64,000 nucleotides of DNA. Origin: Rhizobium sp. BT04 (GTDB taxonomy: Bacteria; Pseudomonadota; Alphaproteobacteria; Rhizobiales; Rhizobiaceae). How positions within the stretch are numbered: the first letter of the stretch is position 1; each line of letters begins with the position of its first letter. The stretch lies in NCBI RefSeq assembly GCF_030053135.1, contig NZ_CP125652.1:1054001-1118000 (forward strand), given 5' to 3'. The notes beneath the pieces were generated by a model. The model had not been told where the DNA came from, did not search any database, and saw only the letters and a list, made by a program, of their open reading frames with translations. Shown one piece after another: positions 1-9,077 of this stretch. The position numbers and the translations under genes were made by a program.

Positions 1-1644
1 GGCATGAGCTTCGTCTCCAATGAATTGCACCGGCTGGTCTTCGGCATCGCCGACGACGAAAGGCTGAGCTCGTCCGACATCGACGACAAGCTGCTGCTGC
101 TCGCGGCCCCTGTCGTCGGCGGCATCCTGCTCGGGCTGTTGCTTTTCATCTTGGCGAAACGACGCAAGAAGCCGATGGTCGATCCGATCGAGGCCAATGC
201 TCTGCATGGCGGCCGCCTGTCCTTGACCGACAGCATCATCGTTGCCGTGCAGAACCTGATCTCCAACGGCTTCGGCGCCTCCGTCGGGCTCGAGGCCGGC
301 TATACCCAGCTTGCCGCCGGCATCGCCTCGAAATTCGGCCTGAAGCTGCAGCTTCGCCGCTCTGATCTGCGCGTGCTCGTCGGTTGCGGGGCGGCCGGCG
401 CTATCGCCGCCGCCTTCAACGCGCCGCTGACCGGCGCCTTCTATGCCTTCGAGCTGATCATCGGCACCTATACGATCGTCTCGCTGACCCCCGTGGTTGT
501 CTCGGCCCTTGTCTCCACTCTCATTGCAAGGCTGCTTGCCGACGGCGATTTCGCCATCGATATCGGCAGCTTCGGCACGGTCGTGCCGGCCGATTATATC
601 CCGGCCCTGCTGCTCGGCGCCTTTTGCGCCGGTGTCGGCATCCTGATCATGCAGGGCGTCGCCTTCGTCGAGGAACTGGCGCGCAAGAGTGCGATCGCTC
701 CGCCCTTCCGCCCGGCGCTTGGCGGCATCGTCGTCGGACTGCTGGCGATGATCTCTCCGCAGGTGCTTTCGGCCGGCCACGGCGCGCTGCATCTCAACCT
801 CTCCCGCGATGTGGCGATCCCGACGCTGATCGGCCTCTTCCTGTTGAAATCCTTCGCCTCGGCGATCTCGATCGGCTCCGGCTTCAGGGGCGGCCTGTTC
901 TTCGCCTCGCTGTTCATGGGTGCCCTGCTCGGCAAGCTCTTTGCCTATTGCGGCCCCTATTTCGCCGATGCGACGCTGACGCCTGTTATCTATGCCGTGG
1001 TCGGCATGAGTTCGCTCGCCGTCGCCGTCATCGGCGGGCCGCTGACGATGACCTTCCTGGCGCTGGAAATCACCGGCGATTTCCCGATTACCGCACTGGT
1101 GCTTGCCGCCGTCATCACCTCGTCGCTCGTGGTGCGCTCGACCTTCGGCTACTCCTTCGCCACGTGGCGCTTCCACTTGCGCGGCGAGAGCATCCGCAGC
1201 GCCCACGACGTGGGCTGGATTCGCAACCTGACCGTCAACAAGCTGATGCGATCAGACGTCAAGACCGCCAAATCAGGCATCTCGCTGGAAGAATTCAAGC
1301 AGGCCTTCCCGATCGGCTCGACCCAACGCGTCATCCTTGTCGAGGAGAGCGACAAATATGTGGGCCTGGTGCTGGTGCCGGAGATCTACGCCAATCCGAC
1401 CGACGCCCAGGACGAGGGCAAGTCGCTTGCCGACTTCATCCGCTACCGCAACGATTTCCTGCAGCCGCAGATGAATGCCAGGCAGGCGGCGGCGATCTTC
1501 GACAAGAGCGAAAGCGAAGCGCTCGCCGTCGTCAACAATCTGATCGAACGCAAGGTGATCGGCCAGCTCAGCGAAAGCTACACGCTGCGCCGCTATAGCG
1601 AAGAACTCGACCGCCGCCGCCGCGAAGTGTCAGGCGAGATCTGA
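1..1644 (+). CDS. ClC-family chloride channel/antiporter, 5' truncated by window edge
   Basis: An integral membrane protein that moves chloride or other anions across the inner membrane, either as a channel or as an H+/Cl- antiporter. The reading frame is open to the first base, so the N-terminal helices lie outside the window. The visible 546 residues hold the family signatures: GASVGLEAGYTQ near residue 92, whose Glu matches the gating glutamate, and GSGFRGGLF near residue 294. Many hydrophobic helices follow, then about 150 soluble residues where ClC proteins often carry CBS domains. I cannot confirm intact CBS motifs there. No obvious partner gene is adjacent; the next gene is convergent. 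Confidence 0.9.
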   Translation, partial: GMSFVSNELHRLVFGIADDERLSSSDIDDKLLLLAAPVVGGILLGLLLFILAKRRKKPMVDPIEANALHGGRLSLTDSIIVAVQNLISNGFGASVGLEAGYTQLAAGIASKFGLKLQLRRSDLRVLVGCGAAGAIAAAFNAPLTGAFYAFELIIGTYTIVSLTPVVVSALVSTLIARLLADGDFAIDIGSFGTVVPADYIPALLLGAFCAGVGILIMQGVAFVEELARKSAIAPPFRPALGGIVVGLLAMISPQVLSAGHGALHLNLSRDVAIPTLIGLFLLKSFASAISIGSGFRGGLFFASLFMGALLGKLFAYCGPYFADATLTPVIYAVVGMSSLAVAVIGGPLTMTFLALEITGDFPITALVLAAVITSSLVVRSTFGYSFATWRFHLRGESIRSAHDVGWIRNLTVNKLMRSDVKTAKSGISLEEFKQAFPIGSTQRVILVEESDKYVGLVLVPEIYANPTDAQDEGKSLADFIRYRNDFLQPQMNARQAAAIFDKSESEALAVVNNLIERKVIGQLSESYTLRRYSEELDRRRREVSGEI

Positions 1645-1708
1645 GCCGCTCCGACCGACAGCGCCCCACGTCTTTTCAGACGCTCAAAGGACGCTGCTGC
1701 ACTTTGAA

Positions 1709-2995
1709 TTATTCAGCGGCGTCGGCGAGCCTGAAGACATCAGCCCGCTTCGAAACCCCGCGCAGCTCGAACGATCCGAGATATTGGCAAGGCGCGGCGC
1801 AGGTCGTCGCGAAGCTCTCCGACATCAAGAGGGGTTGATCCAGCGTGCCGCAGAGCTTTTCGAGCCGTGAGGCCTCGTTGACCGCCCTGCCGATCACCGT
1901 GAAATCGAGCCTGCCATGGGCGCCGACATTTCCGTAGAAAACCTCGCCGAGATGCAGAACGACGTCGACGCCGATATCGGGGCCGCCATTGCCCGTCCGC
2001 TCGCGATTGAGCGCCTCGTTTGCCTTCAGCAGGTTCCTCGCCGAAGCGAGTGCCGCCACGCAGGCCCGTTGCGGATCGTCCGCATCGGTCGGAAAGATCG
2101 CCAGCACGCTGTCGCCCATGAACTTCAGGATCTCGCCGGAATTTTCCTCGACATGCCGGTCGATCAGTTCGAAATGTTCGTTCAGAAAGCCGACGATCTC
2201 TTCGGGCTGATAGGCTTCGGTCAGGGCGGTGAAATTCCTGAGGTCCGCAAGCAGGATCGCGGCATTGATGGAGCCGCCCGTTCCCCGCTGGGTTTCGCCG
2301 GCGAGAATGCGCGCACTCGTCCTGGCGCCGGTATAGACGGCGAGGATATCGGTCGCGGTCTTCGATGCCGCCACGCGGTAGGCCGCAAGCCCCAGCGCCG
2401 GGAAAAGCGCTTCGACAATCCCAAGTTGTTGATCGGAAAATCCGCCCGGCGCGTCGCTGGTCAGCGAAAAACCAAATCCGCGCAACGCAACCTCCTTCGG
2501 GAATTCGAAAAGGCTGATGACGTGATCCGTGCCTCCGGCGAGCGCGAATTCGTGAAGCTCGCTGTAGGCGAGGCCCTCGCCTCTCTCCAAGCTCCACCGC
2601 CCTCTTCTTTCGCCACGGTTCAAAAGATAGAATATCGGCGTCTCCTCGAAAATGCGCTCCCCCGCAATGCCGTGTTCGGCATTTTCGATGGTCGTGACGC
2701 CGCCCCTGATGAAATTGGCCGAGATGCCGCGATACATGGGATGGATGGAGGGCATTCGGATGCTCGCCCGCCAGATCGGAAATCCCTCGGCGATCAGCCG
2801 GTCGCACAGCCCGGCGACGAGATCGCCAATATGCTCGCTGGTGATTCCCTGCTCTATAAGCCAGTGAATATGATCGTTAATTTTCAAAACCTCCGCATCG
2901 GGCCAAGAGCCGCAGAAGCCGTTTTCACGATCGAGGCCAGGCACCGGGAACCGCAGGACAGGGGCTGAAAGAGCCATGTCGCGCATGCCATTCAT
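1709..2995 (-). CDS. Class III adenylate/guanylate cyclase
   Basis: A soluble cyclase that probably makes cAMP from ATP. The N-terminal 220 residues are a rhizobial-type sensory region I cannot name. The C-terminal catalytic domain shows the first metal-binding Asp in LLADLRNFTALTE, the Lys and second Asp in ILKFMGDSVLAIFP, and the transition-state Asn/Arg in NEASRLEKLC, so the enzyme looks active. I chose the ATG at 2995 (428 aa). The frame extends upstream only to a TTG at 3082, and the added residues look unconserved. It is a single gene transcribed toward the chloride channel. Rhizobia typically carry many such cyclases. Confidence 0.88.
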   Translation of the reverse strand: MNGMRDMALSAPVLRFPVPGLDRENGFCGSWPDAEVLKINDHIHWLIEQGITSEHIGDLVAGLCDRLIAEGFPIWRASIRMPSIHPMYRGISANFIRGGVTTIENAEHGIAGERIFEETPIFYLLNRGERRGRWSLERGEGLAYSELHEFALAGGTDHVISLFEFPKEVALRGFGFSLTSDAPGGFSDQQLGIVEALFPALGLAAYRVAASKTATDILAVYTGARTSARILAGETQRGTGGSINAAILLADLRNFTALTEAYQPEEIVGFLNEHFELIDRHVEENSGEILKFMGDSVLAIFPTDADDPQRACVAALASARNLLKANEALNRERTGNGGPDIGVDVVLHLGEVFYGNVGAHGRLDFTVIGRAVNEASRLEKLCGTLDQPLLMSESFATTCAAPCQYLGSFELRGVSKRADVFRLADAAE

Positions 2996-3146
2996 TAGCC
3001 TGCTTCGCGTCGCGATACCACTCCCGGGCGAATGAGAGATGCGGAATTCGAGAGCGACAAACGCCAGTGTCACGGATGACAAATTGCCTCAGTCTCCCCG
3101 GCGATTGGCGAAACCTGCTGCAGTTTGCCTCTTGGGAGGCGATAAA

Positions 3147-3178
3147 AGGGACATCGCCTCGCCACGCGGCGATGTCCT
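3147..3178 (-). terminator. Rho-independent terminator of the SDR gene
   Basis: A perfect 10-bp stem (GGACATCGCC at 3149-3158 with GGCGATGTCC at 3168-3177) closes a 9-nt loop. On the minus strand it is followed by CCCTTTTATC. It lies just after the stop codon of the SDR gene at 3201. Confidence 0.75.
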
Positions 3179-3200
3179 TCGGCATGGGATCCCCAGCCGC

Positions 3201-3971
3201 TCACATCCTGACCGTCATGCCGCCATCGACGGTCAGCACGTGGCCGTTGACGAAGGAGGCGGCGCCGCTTGCCAGAAACAATGCCGCGCAGGCAATCTCG
3301 TCCGGGCGTCCCCAGCGCTGCACCGGGATCCGCTGGCGCACGAAGGGCATCAATTCCTCATTCTGCGCCATCGCCGCATTCGTCTCGGTGGCGAACCAGC
3401 CGGGCGCAATTGCGTTGCTGGTGATCCCGTACGGGCCGAATTCGACCGCCATGCCACGCATCAGGCCGGTCAGTCCCTGCTTGGCGGCAGGATAGACGCA
3501 GTCGCCGGGCATGACGACATGGCCGCTGATCGAGGTGACCGCGATCAGGCGGCCATGATTGCACCGCTTCATCAGCACGGCAGCGTCGCGCGAAAGCGTG
3601 ATCGCCGCCGCCAGATCGATGCGCAGCAGCTCGATGATCGCATCATCGTCGAATTCAGCCAGCGGCCGCCGGTCGCGGGCGCCGACATTGTTGATCAGGA
3701 TATCGAGACGGCCATGGATCTTGTCGATATCGGCCATCACAGCACGCTGAGCCTCCCGGTCGGCGACGTCGAACACGGCGGCCTCCGCCGTCCCGCCCGC
3801 GGCACGGATGGTCCTGACGGCGCCTTCCAGCGTCGCCGCCGTGCGTCCGTTGACGATAACATGGGCGCCCGCCTCGGCCAGGGCGCGCGCCATTTCGAAG
3901 CCCAGACCACGGCCACCGCCGGTCACCAGCGCCACCTGACCTGCCAGTGAAAATCTATCCAATACGCTCAT
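3201..3971 (-). CDS. SDR-family NAD(P)-dependent oxidoreductase
   Basis: A short-chain dehydrogenase of classical length (256 aa), most like gluconate 5-dehydrogenase or 3-oxoacyl-ACP reductase in its motifs. The cofactor-binding TGGGRGLG is at residues 17-24, NNVG is near residue 94, and the active-site Ser plus YPAAK (Tyr/Lys) lie near residues 145-160. The C-terminal VNGHVLTVDGGMTV is typical of the family. The substrate cannot be told from sequence. It stands alone between cobQ and the cyclase, and a hairpin terminator follows it. Confidence 0.9.
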   Translation of the reverse strand: MSVLDRFSLAGQVALVTGGGRGLGFEMARALAEAGAHVIVNGRTAATLEGAVRTIRAAGGTAEAAVFDVADREAQRAVMADIDKIHGRLDILINNVGARDRRPLAEFDDDAIIELLRIDLAAAITLSRDAAVLMKRCNHGRLIAVTSISGHVVMPGDCVYPAAKQGLTGLMRGMAVEFGPYGITSNAIAPGWFATETNAAMAQNEELMPFVRQRIPVQRWGRPDEIACAALFLASGAASFVNGHVLTVDGGMTVRM

Positions 3972-4277
3972 GTTTTCGTCGCTCTCGACCGAGTCCGCCG
4001 CGACAATTAATGGACTCAGTCAACTAATTTGGCAATAGCAGCGAGATGCCCAATGAATCACAGGTTTTCACCCGCATCATCTCCTCTGGCCAAGCGCCTC
4101 ACTTGTCCTAATCCACCCACGGCGCGTCTGCGCCGTGATTGATTCTCATCCAAACGGGATGTCTTCCGCGCCCAGAGACTTGGGCGCACTGGATTCCTGT
4201 GACAGGCCCAAGAATGATGGAGGTTGGGGTGACCGGTGTGCTGTGTCGCTGACAGCCCCGCCCAGAGCACATCAGGT
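3972..4277. other. Intergenic region with no gene
   Basis: These 306 bases hold no convincing ORF. The stretch around 4185-4235 (GGATTCCTGTGACAGGCCCA and the following purine-rich GAATGATGGAGG) resembles short dispersed intergenic repeats seen in rhizobia. It could be repeat debris. Nothing else is apparent. Confidence 0.4.
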
Positions 4278-5732
4278 CTACCCAAGCAGCCCGGCCAGCC
4301 AGCGCGGGTCGAGATGTCTCTGCAGGCCACTCGCGACTTCGTCCAACGCCCGATCGACGCTCTCGCGGTAATTCCTCCGCTCAGCCGAGAGCCCGAAGCT
4401 TTGAAGCAGCCGGGCGCGGTAGGCGTCGCTGCCGAAGAGGCCATGCAGGTAGGTGCCCATGATCCGGCCGTCGGCCGAAAGCGCCCCGTCGGGCGCCCCG
4501 TCGATGATCGCCGAAGGTCGATCGCAATCCGGGCCGCGGGTGATGCCGAGGTGGATCTGGTAGCCGGCAAGCGGCGTATCGTATTCGGTCGAGCGAGCCT
4601 GGCTGTTGCGCACGGTTTTCTCCGACGCCATCTCGGTCTCGACATCGAGAAGCCCAAGCCCCGGCGTCTCCAGCGTCCCGCCCTCGCGCCCAAGCGGATC
4701 ATGCACGGTCCGGCCGAGCATCTGGTAGCCGCCGCAGATGCCGATCACCCGGCCGCCGCGCCTGACATGCGCCTGGAGATCGCGGTCCCAGCCCGCAGCC
4801 CTGAAATCGGCGAGATCCGATATCGTCGATTTCGAGCCGGGAAGCACAACGAGGCTCGCATCGGCAGGTATCCGCTCGCCTGATCGCACGAAGACCAGCT
4901 CGACATCCGGCTCGGTCCGCAGCGGGTCGAGATCGTCGAAATTGGCGATGCGCGGCAGCACCGGCACGGCGATCTTCAGCGCCCCCGCTCCGCCCCGCGC
5001 CAGCCGTTCGAGCACGACCGAATCTTCGGCCGGCAGGCGCCCAGCGCCCGGCAGCCACGGCACGACGCCGAAACACGGCCAGCCGGTAAAGCCTTCGATG
5101 GCGCTTATGCCGTCGTCAAACAGCGAGATGTCGCCGCGGAACTTGTTGATGATATAGCCGGCAATCATCGCCCGGTCGCCCTCGTCGAGGATCGCATGCG
5201 TGCCCACAAGTGAAGCGATAACGCCGCCGCGGTCGATATCGCCGACGAGCACGACGGGCACGCCGGCCCGCGTCGCAAAGCCCATATTGGCGATATCGCC
5301 GGGCCTGAGATTGATCTCGGCCGGCGATCCCGCACCTTCGACGATAACGAGATCGGTACCCGCAGCCACTTTCTCGAAGCTTTCGAGCACGGCGCCGAGC
5401 AGCTGCGGCTTCAGCCGCTGGTAGTCGCGCCCCTTGGCTTGGCCGAACACCCTGCCCTGCACGATAATCTGGCTGCCGTTGTCCGATTGCGGCTTGAGCA
5501 GCACCGGGTTCATGTGCACCGAGGATGGCGTGCGAGCCGCCAGCGACTGCAGCCACTGCGCCCGGCCGATCTCGCCGCCATCGTCGGCAACTGCCGCATT
5601 GTTCGACATGTTCTGTGGCTTGAACGGCCGGACGGCAAGCCCGCGATTGGCCGCCAGCCGGCAGAGGCCCGCGACCAGCACCGTCTTGCCGACGTCCGAG
5701 CCGGTTCCCTGCAGCATGATCGCTCTTGCCAT
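4278..5732 (-). CDS. cobQ: Cobyric acid synthase
   Basis: Glutamine-dependent amidotransferase of adenosylcobalamin synthesis. It amidates four side chains of adenosylcobyrinic acid a,c-diamide to give cobyric acid. The N-terminal half is a dethiobiotin synthetase-like ATP-binding domain starting MLQGTGSDVGKT. The C-terminal half is a class I glutaminase domain with the nucleophile Cys in VIGICGGYQMLGR and the His in GTYLHGLFG. The length (484 aa) is normal for the family. No other cob gene is in the window. No cobalamin riboswitch is recognisable upstream, where a candidate small RNA lies instead. Confidence 0.96.
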   Translation of the reverse strand: MARAIMLQGTGSDVGKTVLVAGLCRLAANRGLAVRPFKPQNMSNNAAVADDGGEIGRAQWLQSLAARTPSSVHMNPVLLKPQSDNGSQIIVQGRVFGQAKGRDYQRLKPQLLGAVLESFEKVAAGTDLVIVEGAGSPAEINLRPGDIANMGFATRAGVPVVLVGDIDRGGVIASLVGTHAILDEGDRAMIAGYIINKFRGDISLFDDGISAIEGFTGWPCFGVVPWLPGAGRLPAEDSVVLERLARGGAGALKIAVPVLPRIANFDDLDPLRTEPDVELVFVRSGERIPADASLVVLPGSKSTISDLADFRAAGWDRDLQAHVRRGGRVIGICGGYQMLGRTVHDPLGREGGTLETPGLGLLDVETEMASEKTVRNSQARSTEYDTPLAGYQIHLGITRGPDCDRPSAIIDGAPDGALSADGRIMGTYLHGLFGSDAYRARLLQSFGLSAERRNYRESVDRALDEVASGLQRHLDPRWLAGLLG

Positions 5733-5814
5733 GGTGGCCGCCTTTCGCTGAGGCGACGCCTACAATGGGCTAGTATCTCGGGTCAAGGCTTGGTCCGGCT
5801 CTGGCTGCGCGCAT

Positions 5815-5945
5815 AAACGCGAAAACCGCGCATCGCCTTGGCTCTGCGCGGTTTGCCGAAAACTCAGGCGTCTTCGCCCCTACACGGCGAAGCTCGCTCT
5901 CTCCGGTACGCACTACCTGAACCAGAGAAGCGGCGGTCATTCCCG
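5815..5945 (-). ncRNA. Candidate structured small RNA or cobQ leader
   Basis: Read on the minus strand, TCAGG/CCTGA (5916-5920 with 5864-5868) closes a domain that contains a perfect 7-bp hairpin (5886-5892 with 5872-5878). A 9-bp hairpin, AACCGCGCA/TGCGCGGTT (5845-5853 with 5824-5832), follows, and then TTTTCGCGTTTATG, which looks like a terminator. This could be a free sRNA or the cobQ 5' leader. A 56-codon frame also runs through the same bases from the ATG at about 5940, so a small protein is a competing reading. I do not recognise the family. Confidence 0.4.
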
Positions 5946-6303
5946 CCACGACCCAACTGATAACGGCACATTCTTACCGGAGAGTTATTGAAGGCTTACG
6001 CAAATGTTAATTTCGATCTTTTTTGACATTCTCGCCGAAATTTCTGCCGAAGGTCCGCCGGCGATCGCCAAGAGCGTGCGTTTCGCCCGAGGGCGCCATT
6101 CGGGGGATACTGACATAAATTCTTCGAATTCAAATATTTAGAGACGCAACCATGAGCAGAAGACGGTTGATTTCTGCGAGCGAACGCGTAGGCTTCGCCA
6201 AAATGCGCCATTGTTGACCATCGCCTGCGACGAGCCGCCGGACAGCCTTGTCGGTGGATTGCAAATCCGGCCGCGCGTCCGCCTAAGAATTCGGGGAATG
6301 ACG

Positions 6304-7299
6304 ATGAAGACGTATCTGATGACGGCCGTGTTTGCCGCGGCTCTTTCTACCATCGCGCCGGCCGAAGCCGCAGAGTGCGGCAAGGTTTCGATCGCCGAGA
6401 TGAAATGGGCCTCGGCAGGTATAGCGGCAAACTTCGACAGGATCATCCTGGAAAAGGGCTACGGCTGCTCCGTCACCATCGTCGACGGCGACACCCTTCC
6501 GACCTTCGCCTCGATGAACGAGAAAGGCACCCCCGACGTCGCCTCGGAATATTGGATCAATTCCGTCCGGGCCCTGCTCGATCAGGCCGTCAACAGCGGC
6601 CGGCTGGTGCAGGGAGCCGAGATTCTTGCCGATGGCGCGGTCGAGGGCTGGTGGATCCCGAAATTCATCGCCGACGCCCACCCCGACATCCGTTCGGTCG
6701 AAGATGCGCTGAAACATCCCGAACTCTTCCCGGCCGAGGACGATGCGTCCAAGGGCGCAGTCTACAATTGCCCTGCCGACTGGAGCTGCCAGATATCGAC
6801 CACCAATCTGTTCAAGGCACTCGCAGCGGACAAGAAGGACTTCGAGCTTGTGGAAACCGGCAGCCCCGAACAGCTCGATGCCTCGATTGCCCGCGCCTTC
6901 GACAACAAGGTCGGCTGGCTGGGATACTACTGGGCGCCGACTGCGGTCCTTGGCAAATACGACACGACGCGGCTGAGCTTCGGCGTCGGTCATGACAAGA
7001 GCGAGTGGGACCGCTGTACGGCGGTTGCCGGCTGCAACAGGCCCCAGCTCAATTCCTACCCCGTCTCGCGCGCGTTCACGTTGATGACCAGATCCTTTGC
7101 CAGCCGCGCCGGGCCTGTCACCACCTATCTCAAAACCCGCAAATGGGACAATGGCACGATCAATCAGGTGCTCGCCTGGCAAGACGAAAACCGCGAGAGC
7201 AACGAGGATGCCGCGATCTATTTCCTTCGCAATTACGAGGGCCTGTGGATGAAATGGGTGCCAGTCGATGTAGCCGAGAAGGTCAAGGCGAGCTTATAA
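6304..7299 (+). CDS. ABC transporter substrate-binding protein, ProX/OpuAC type
   Basis: A periplasmic binding protein of the glycine betaine/choline/proline class (332 aa). A signal peptide occupies about residues 1-23 (MKTYLMTAVFAAALSTIAPA, then AEA). The mature part starts with the family-like CGKVSIAEMKWASAG and holds several Trp and Tyr residues that could form an aromatic cage for quaternary amines. I start at the ATG at 6304 because GGGGA lies about 6 nt upstream; the ATG at 6298 sits directly on that site. No permease or ATPase gene is adjacent, so it is an orphan binding protein or serves a transporter encoded elsewhere. Confidence 0.87.
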   Translation: MKTYLMTAVFAAALSTIAPAEAAECGKVSIAEMKWASAGIAANFDRIILEKGYGCSVTIVDGDTLPTFASMNEKGTPDVASEYWINSVRALLDQAVNSGRLVQGAEILADGAVEGWWIPKFIADAHPDIRSVEDALKHPELFPAEDDASKGAVYNCPADWSCQISTTNLFKALAADKKDFELVETGSPEQLDASIARAFDNKVGWLGYYWAPTAVLGKYDTTRLSFGVGHDKSEWDRCTAVAGCNRPQLNSYPVSRAFTLMTRSFASRAGPVTTYLKTRKWDNGTINQVLAWQDENRESNEDAAIYFLRNYEGLWMKWVPVDVAEKVKASL

Positions 7300-7332
7300 G
7301 GTCAGGAGACGATCAACGACCGGACGATTCGA

Positions 7333-7683
7333 ATGACTGGCAACGTTCCCTTTCCCGACCGCGATACCGTTGCGGAAAAGCTTGCCGCGCTGTCGGAGGC
7401 CGACAAGTCATACTTGGCGCTGCTCATGGAAAACGCCGCGCAGGACGACAATCTGCTGGAAGGCTTGCGCCGCCATCTCGATCTTGCCGCCGGATCGCGG
7501 TTGCTGAACTCGCTGAAGCTCGAAAACCTCGGACTGTGGCTGGGGACCGAGGCGCCCGACCGTCTGCAGATCAGGCTGATGGAAACCGCCCGCTCCAGCC
7601 AGCACCCCGCCTATCAAGCCTTCCGGACCGGCCTCAGCCGATCCGGCGGCCTCGAAAAGGCTTATCCCTCGGCCATTTTATAA
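7333..7683 (+). CDS. Hypothetical protein downstream of the binding protein
   Basis: A 116-aa soluble, largely helical protein that I do not recognise. It starts 33 nt after the binding-protein gene on the same strand and is probably co-transcribed. It has no signal peptide or membrane segment. The middle is rich in Leu and Ala (LAALSEADKSYLALLMENAA). The neighbourhood suggests only a loose link to osmolyte uptake, with no sequence proof. Confidence 0.6.
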   Translation: MTGNVPFPDRDTVAEKLAALSEADKSYLALLMENAAQDDNLLEGLRRHLDLAAGSRLLNSLKLENLGLWLGTEAPDRLQIRLMETARSSQHPAYQAFRTGLSRSGGLEKAYPSAIL

Positions 7684-7699
7684 TGGTCCGACCGGTCGT

Positions 7700-7790
7700 C
7701 GGTTGGGCCCCGGTCACCCGATAGGGTGGTCCGGACCCGGTCATCCCCCGGTCATCCGAAGGATGATCCGGTCAGGATCATCCCGATCAA
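7700..7790. repeat. Cluster of inverted repeats between convergent genes
   Basis: Several nested palindromes lie here. GGATGATCC at 7761-7769 pairs perfectly with GGATCATCC at 7775-7783. CCGGTCACCC/GGGTGGTCCGG forms an imperfect hairpin around 7710-7733. CCGGTCATCC/GGATGATCCGG forms another at about 7748-7771. They may act as a two-way transcription barrier between the convergent genes, or be a REP-like repeat. Confidence 0.6.
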
Positions 7791-7807
7791 GCAAACCTCT
7801 CAGCCGA

Positions 7808-7963
7808 TCACTTCTTCGCAGCACGATCGACCGAGCGGCCGGCGTCCTGGGTGGCGTTCACGGTGTTTGCCGTATCCTTTCCTATGCCGCGGATCGTGTT
7901 GCCGCAGGAGGAAAGGGCAAGAAGAACCATAAAAGCTGCGGCAATTTTGGCCGTTGTCGTCAT
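7808..7963 (-). CDS. Entericidin A/B-family small lipoprotein
   Basis: A 51-aa membrane lipoprotein. The N-terminal hydrophobic stretch is followed by the lipobox LSSC (Cys at residue 20). The mature part, GNTIRGIGKDTANTVNATQ, is the usual entericidin core, with a Lys/Arg-rich end. In enterobacteria these peptides act in stationary-phase lysis control; in rhizobia the role is unknown. AAGGA lies 9 nt before the ATG. The gene is convergent with the hypothetical gene ending at 7683. Confidence 0.85.
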   Translation of the reverse strand: MTTTAKIAAAFMVLLALSSCGNTIRGIGKDTANTVNATQDAGRSVDRAAKK

Positions 7964-8061
7964 TTCGAATATCCTTGTTTGAAATCAACCCCGAACGGCA
8001 CTTATGCCGTTCGCGCCGATAACGCACAAGTGAAGAAAAGGTTCAACGGTTGAAGACATCG

Positions 8062-8961
8062 TCAGGCAGCGACCGCCTTCGCTCTTTCGGCAAAAGCGCT
8101 GCGAATGCTGTCGGCCACCGTCTCGATCGGCCCCGACATCTGCGAAGCGGTCAGCAGGCGGATGTCGAAGGCGCCGAGTTCCGGCAGCCCTTCATTCGGG
8201 CCGAGGAGCGCCATGTCCTCGTTGACATAGGAAAGCGGCAGCGGCGCGATGGCGAGATCGGAGAGCACGGCGGCGCGCTGCGCCATCGTGTGGCCGCTGA
8301 GATAGGCGACGCGATAGGGCCGCTTGTTGCGCTCGAGCTGGGTGAGTGCCTCCTGACGCCAGATACAGCCGTCCTCCCAGATCGAGATCGGCAGGGGATC
8401 GCGGCGATGCGCCGAACCGCACCTAGCGCCGGCCCAGACCAGCCGCTCGCGGTAAACCACCTCGCCGCCGGTCGGGAACGGGCGCGTCGCACAGTTGATC
8501 AACGCCAGATCGAGCCGTTGCTCCTCCATGCGCTTCTTCAACCCGATGCTCATGTCGATCGTCACGTCGACCATGATGCCGGGATAGCTTTCGGCGAAAC
8601 TCTTCAGGATGCTCGGCAGCAGCCGTTCGCCGATATCCTCCGGCGCGCCGAGCCGCACGACGCCGCTGAGTTCGGGCATGATGAAGCGCGACACCGCCTC
8701 GTTCGATAGCGCCAGGATGTTGCGGGCGTAGGATAGCAGCATCTCGCCATGGCGCGTCAGGGATACCGAGCGGGCGTCGCGCAAAAACAGCGTCGCGCCG
8801 AGCTGCTCCTCAAGCTTCTTGATCTGCATTGACACTGCCGACGGCGTGCGGAAGACCGCTTCGGCCGCGGTCGAAAAATTGCCCGTCTCGGCGATGGCGA
8901 CAAAGGTACGCAGCACATCGTTGTCAAGCAGCGGAATGGGACGGCGAAAGGGAATGCTCAT
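8062..8961 (-). CDS. LysR-family transcriptional regulator
   Basis: A 299-aa LysR regulator. The winged helix-turn-helix is at residues 12-70 (FVAIAETGNFSTAAEAVF, then SAVSMQIKKLEEQLG). The remainder is the usual two-lobed effector-binding domain. The frame extends further upstream, but the ATG at 8961 gives the standard LysR length and N-terminus. It is transcribed away from the small gene at 9078, its likely target by the usual LysR layout. The effector is unknown. Confidence 0.9.
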   Translation of the reverse strand: MSIPFRRPIPLLDNDVLRTFVAIAETGNFSTAAEAVFRTPSAVSMQIKKLEEQLGATLFLRDARSVSLTRHGEMLLSYARNILALSNEAVSRFIMPELSGVVRLGAPEDIGERLLPSILKSFAESYPGIMVDVTIDMSIGLKKRMEEQRLDLALINCATRPFPTGGEVVYRERLVWAGARCGSAHRRDPLPISIWEDGCIWRQEALTQLERNKRPYRVAYLSGHTMAQRAAVLSDLAIAPLPLSYVNEDMALLGPNEGLPELGAFDIRLLTASQMSGPIETVADSIRSAFAERAKAVAA

Positions 8962-9077
8962 CGTCACATCTTTCAATTTTTCTGATTTATAACCCCATAT
9001 CATTTTGTTTGATTGAATGTCAATCGGCCGCATATCTTCAGTGTCAGCAGCAATGATGCCAGCAAAGGAGGCCGGAC

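Noticed and set aside
5733..6000. Cobalamin riboswitch upstream of cobQ
   Set aside because: No B12-box-like sequence or matching helix order could be found; the structures seen differ, so only a generic RNA candidate is reported.
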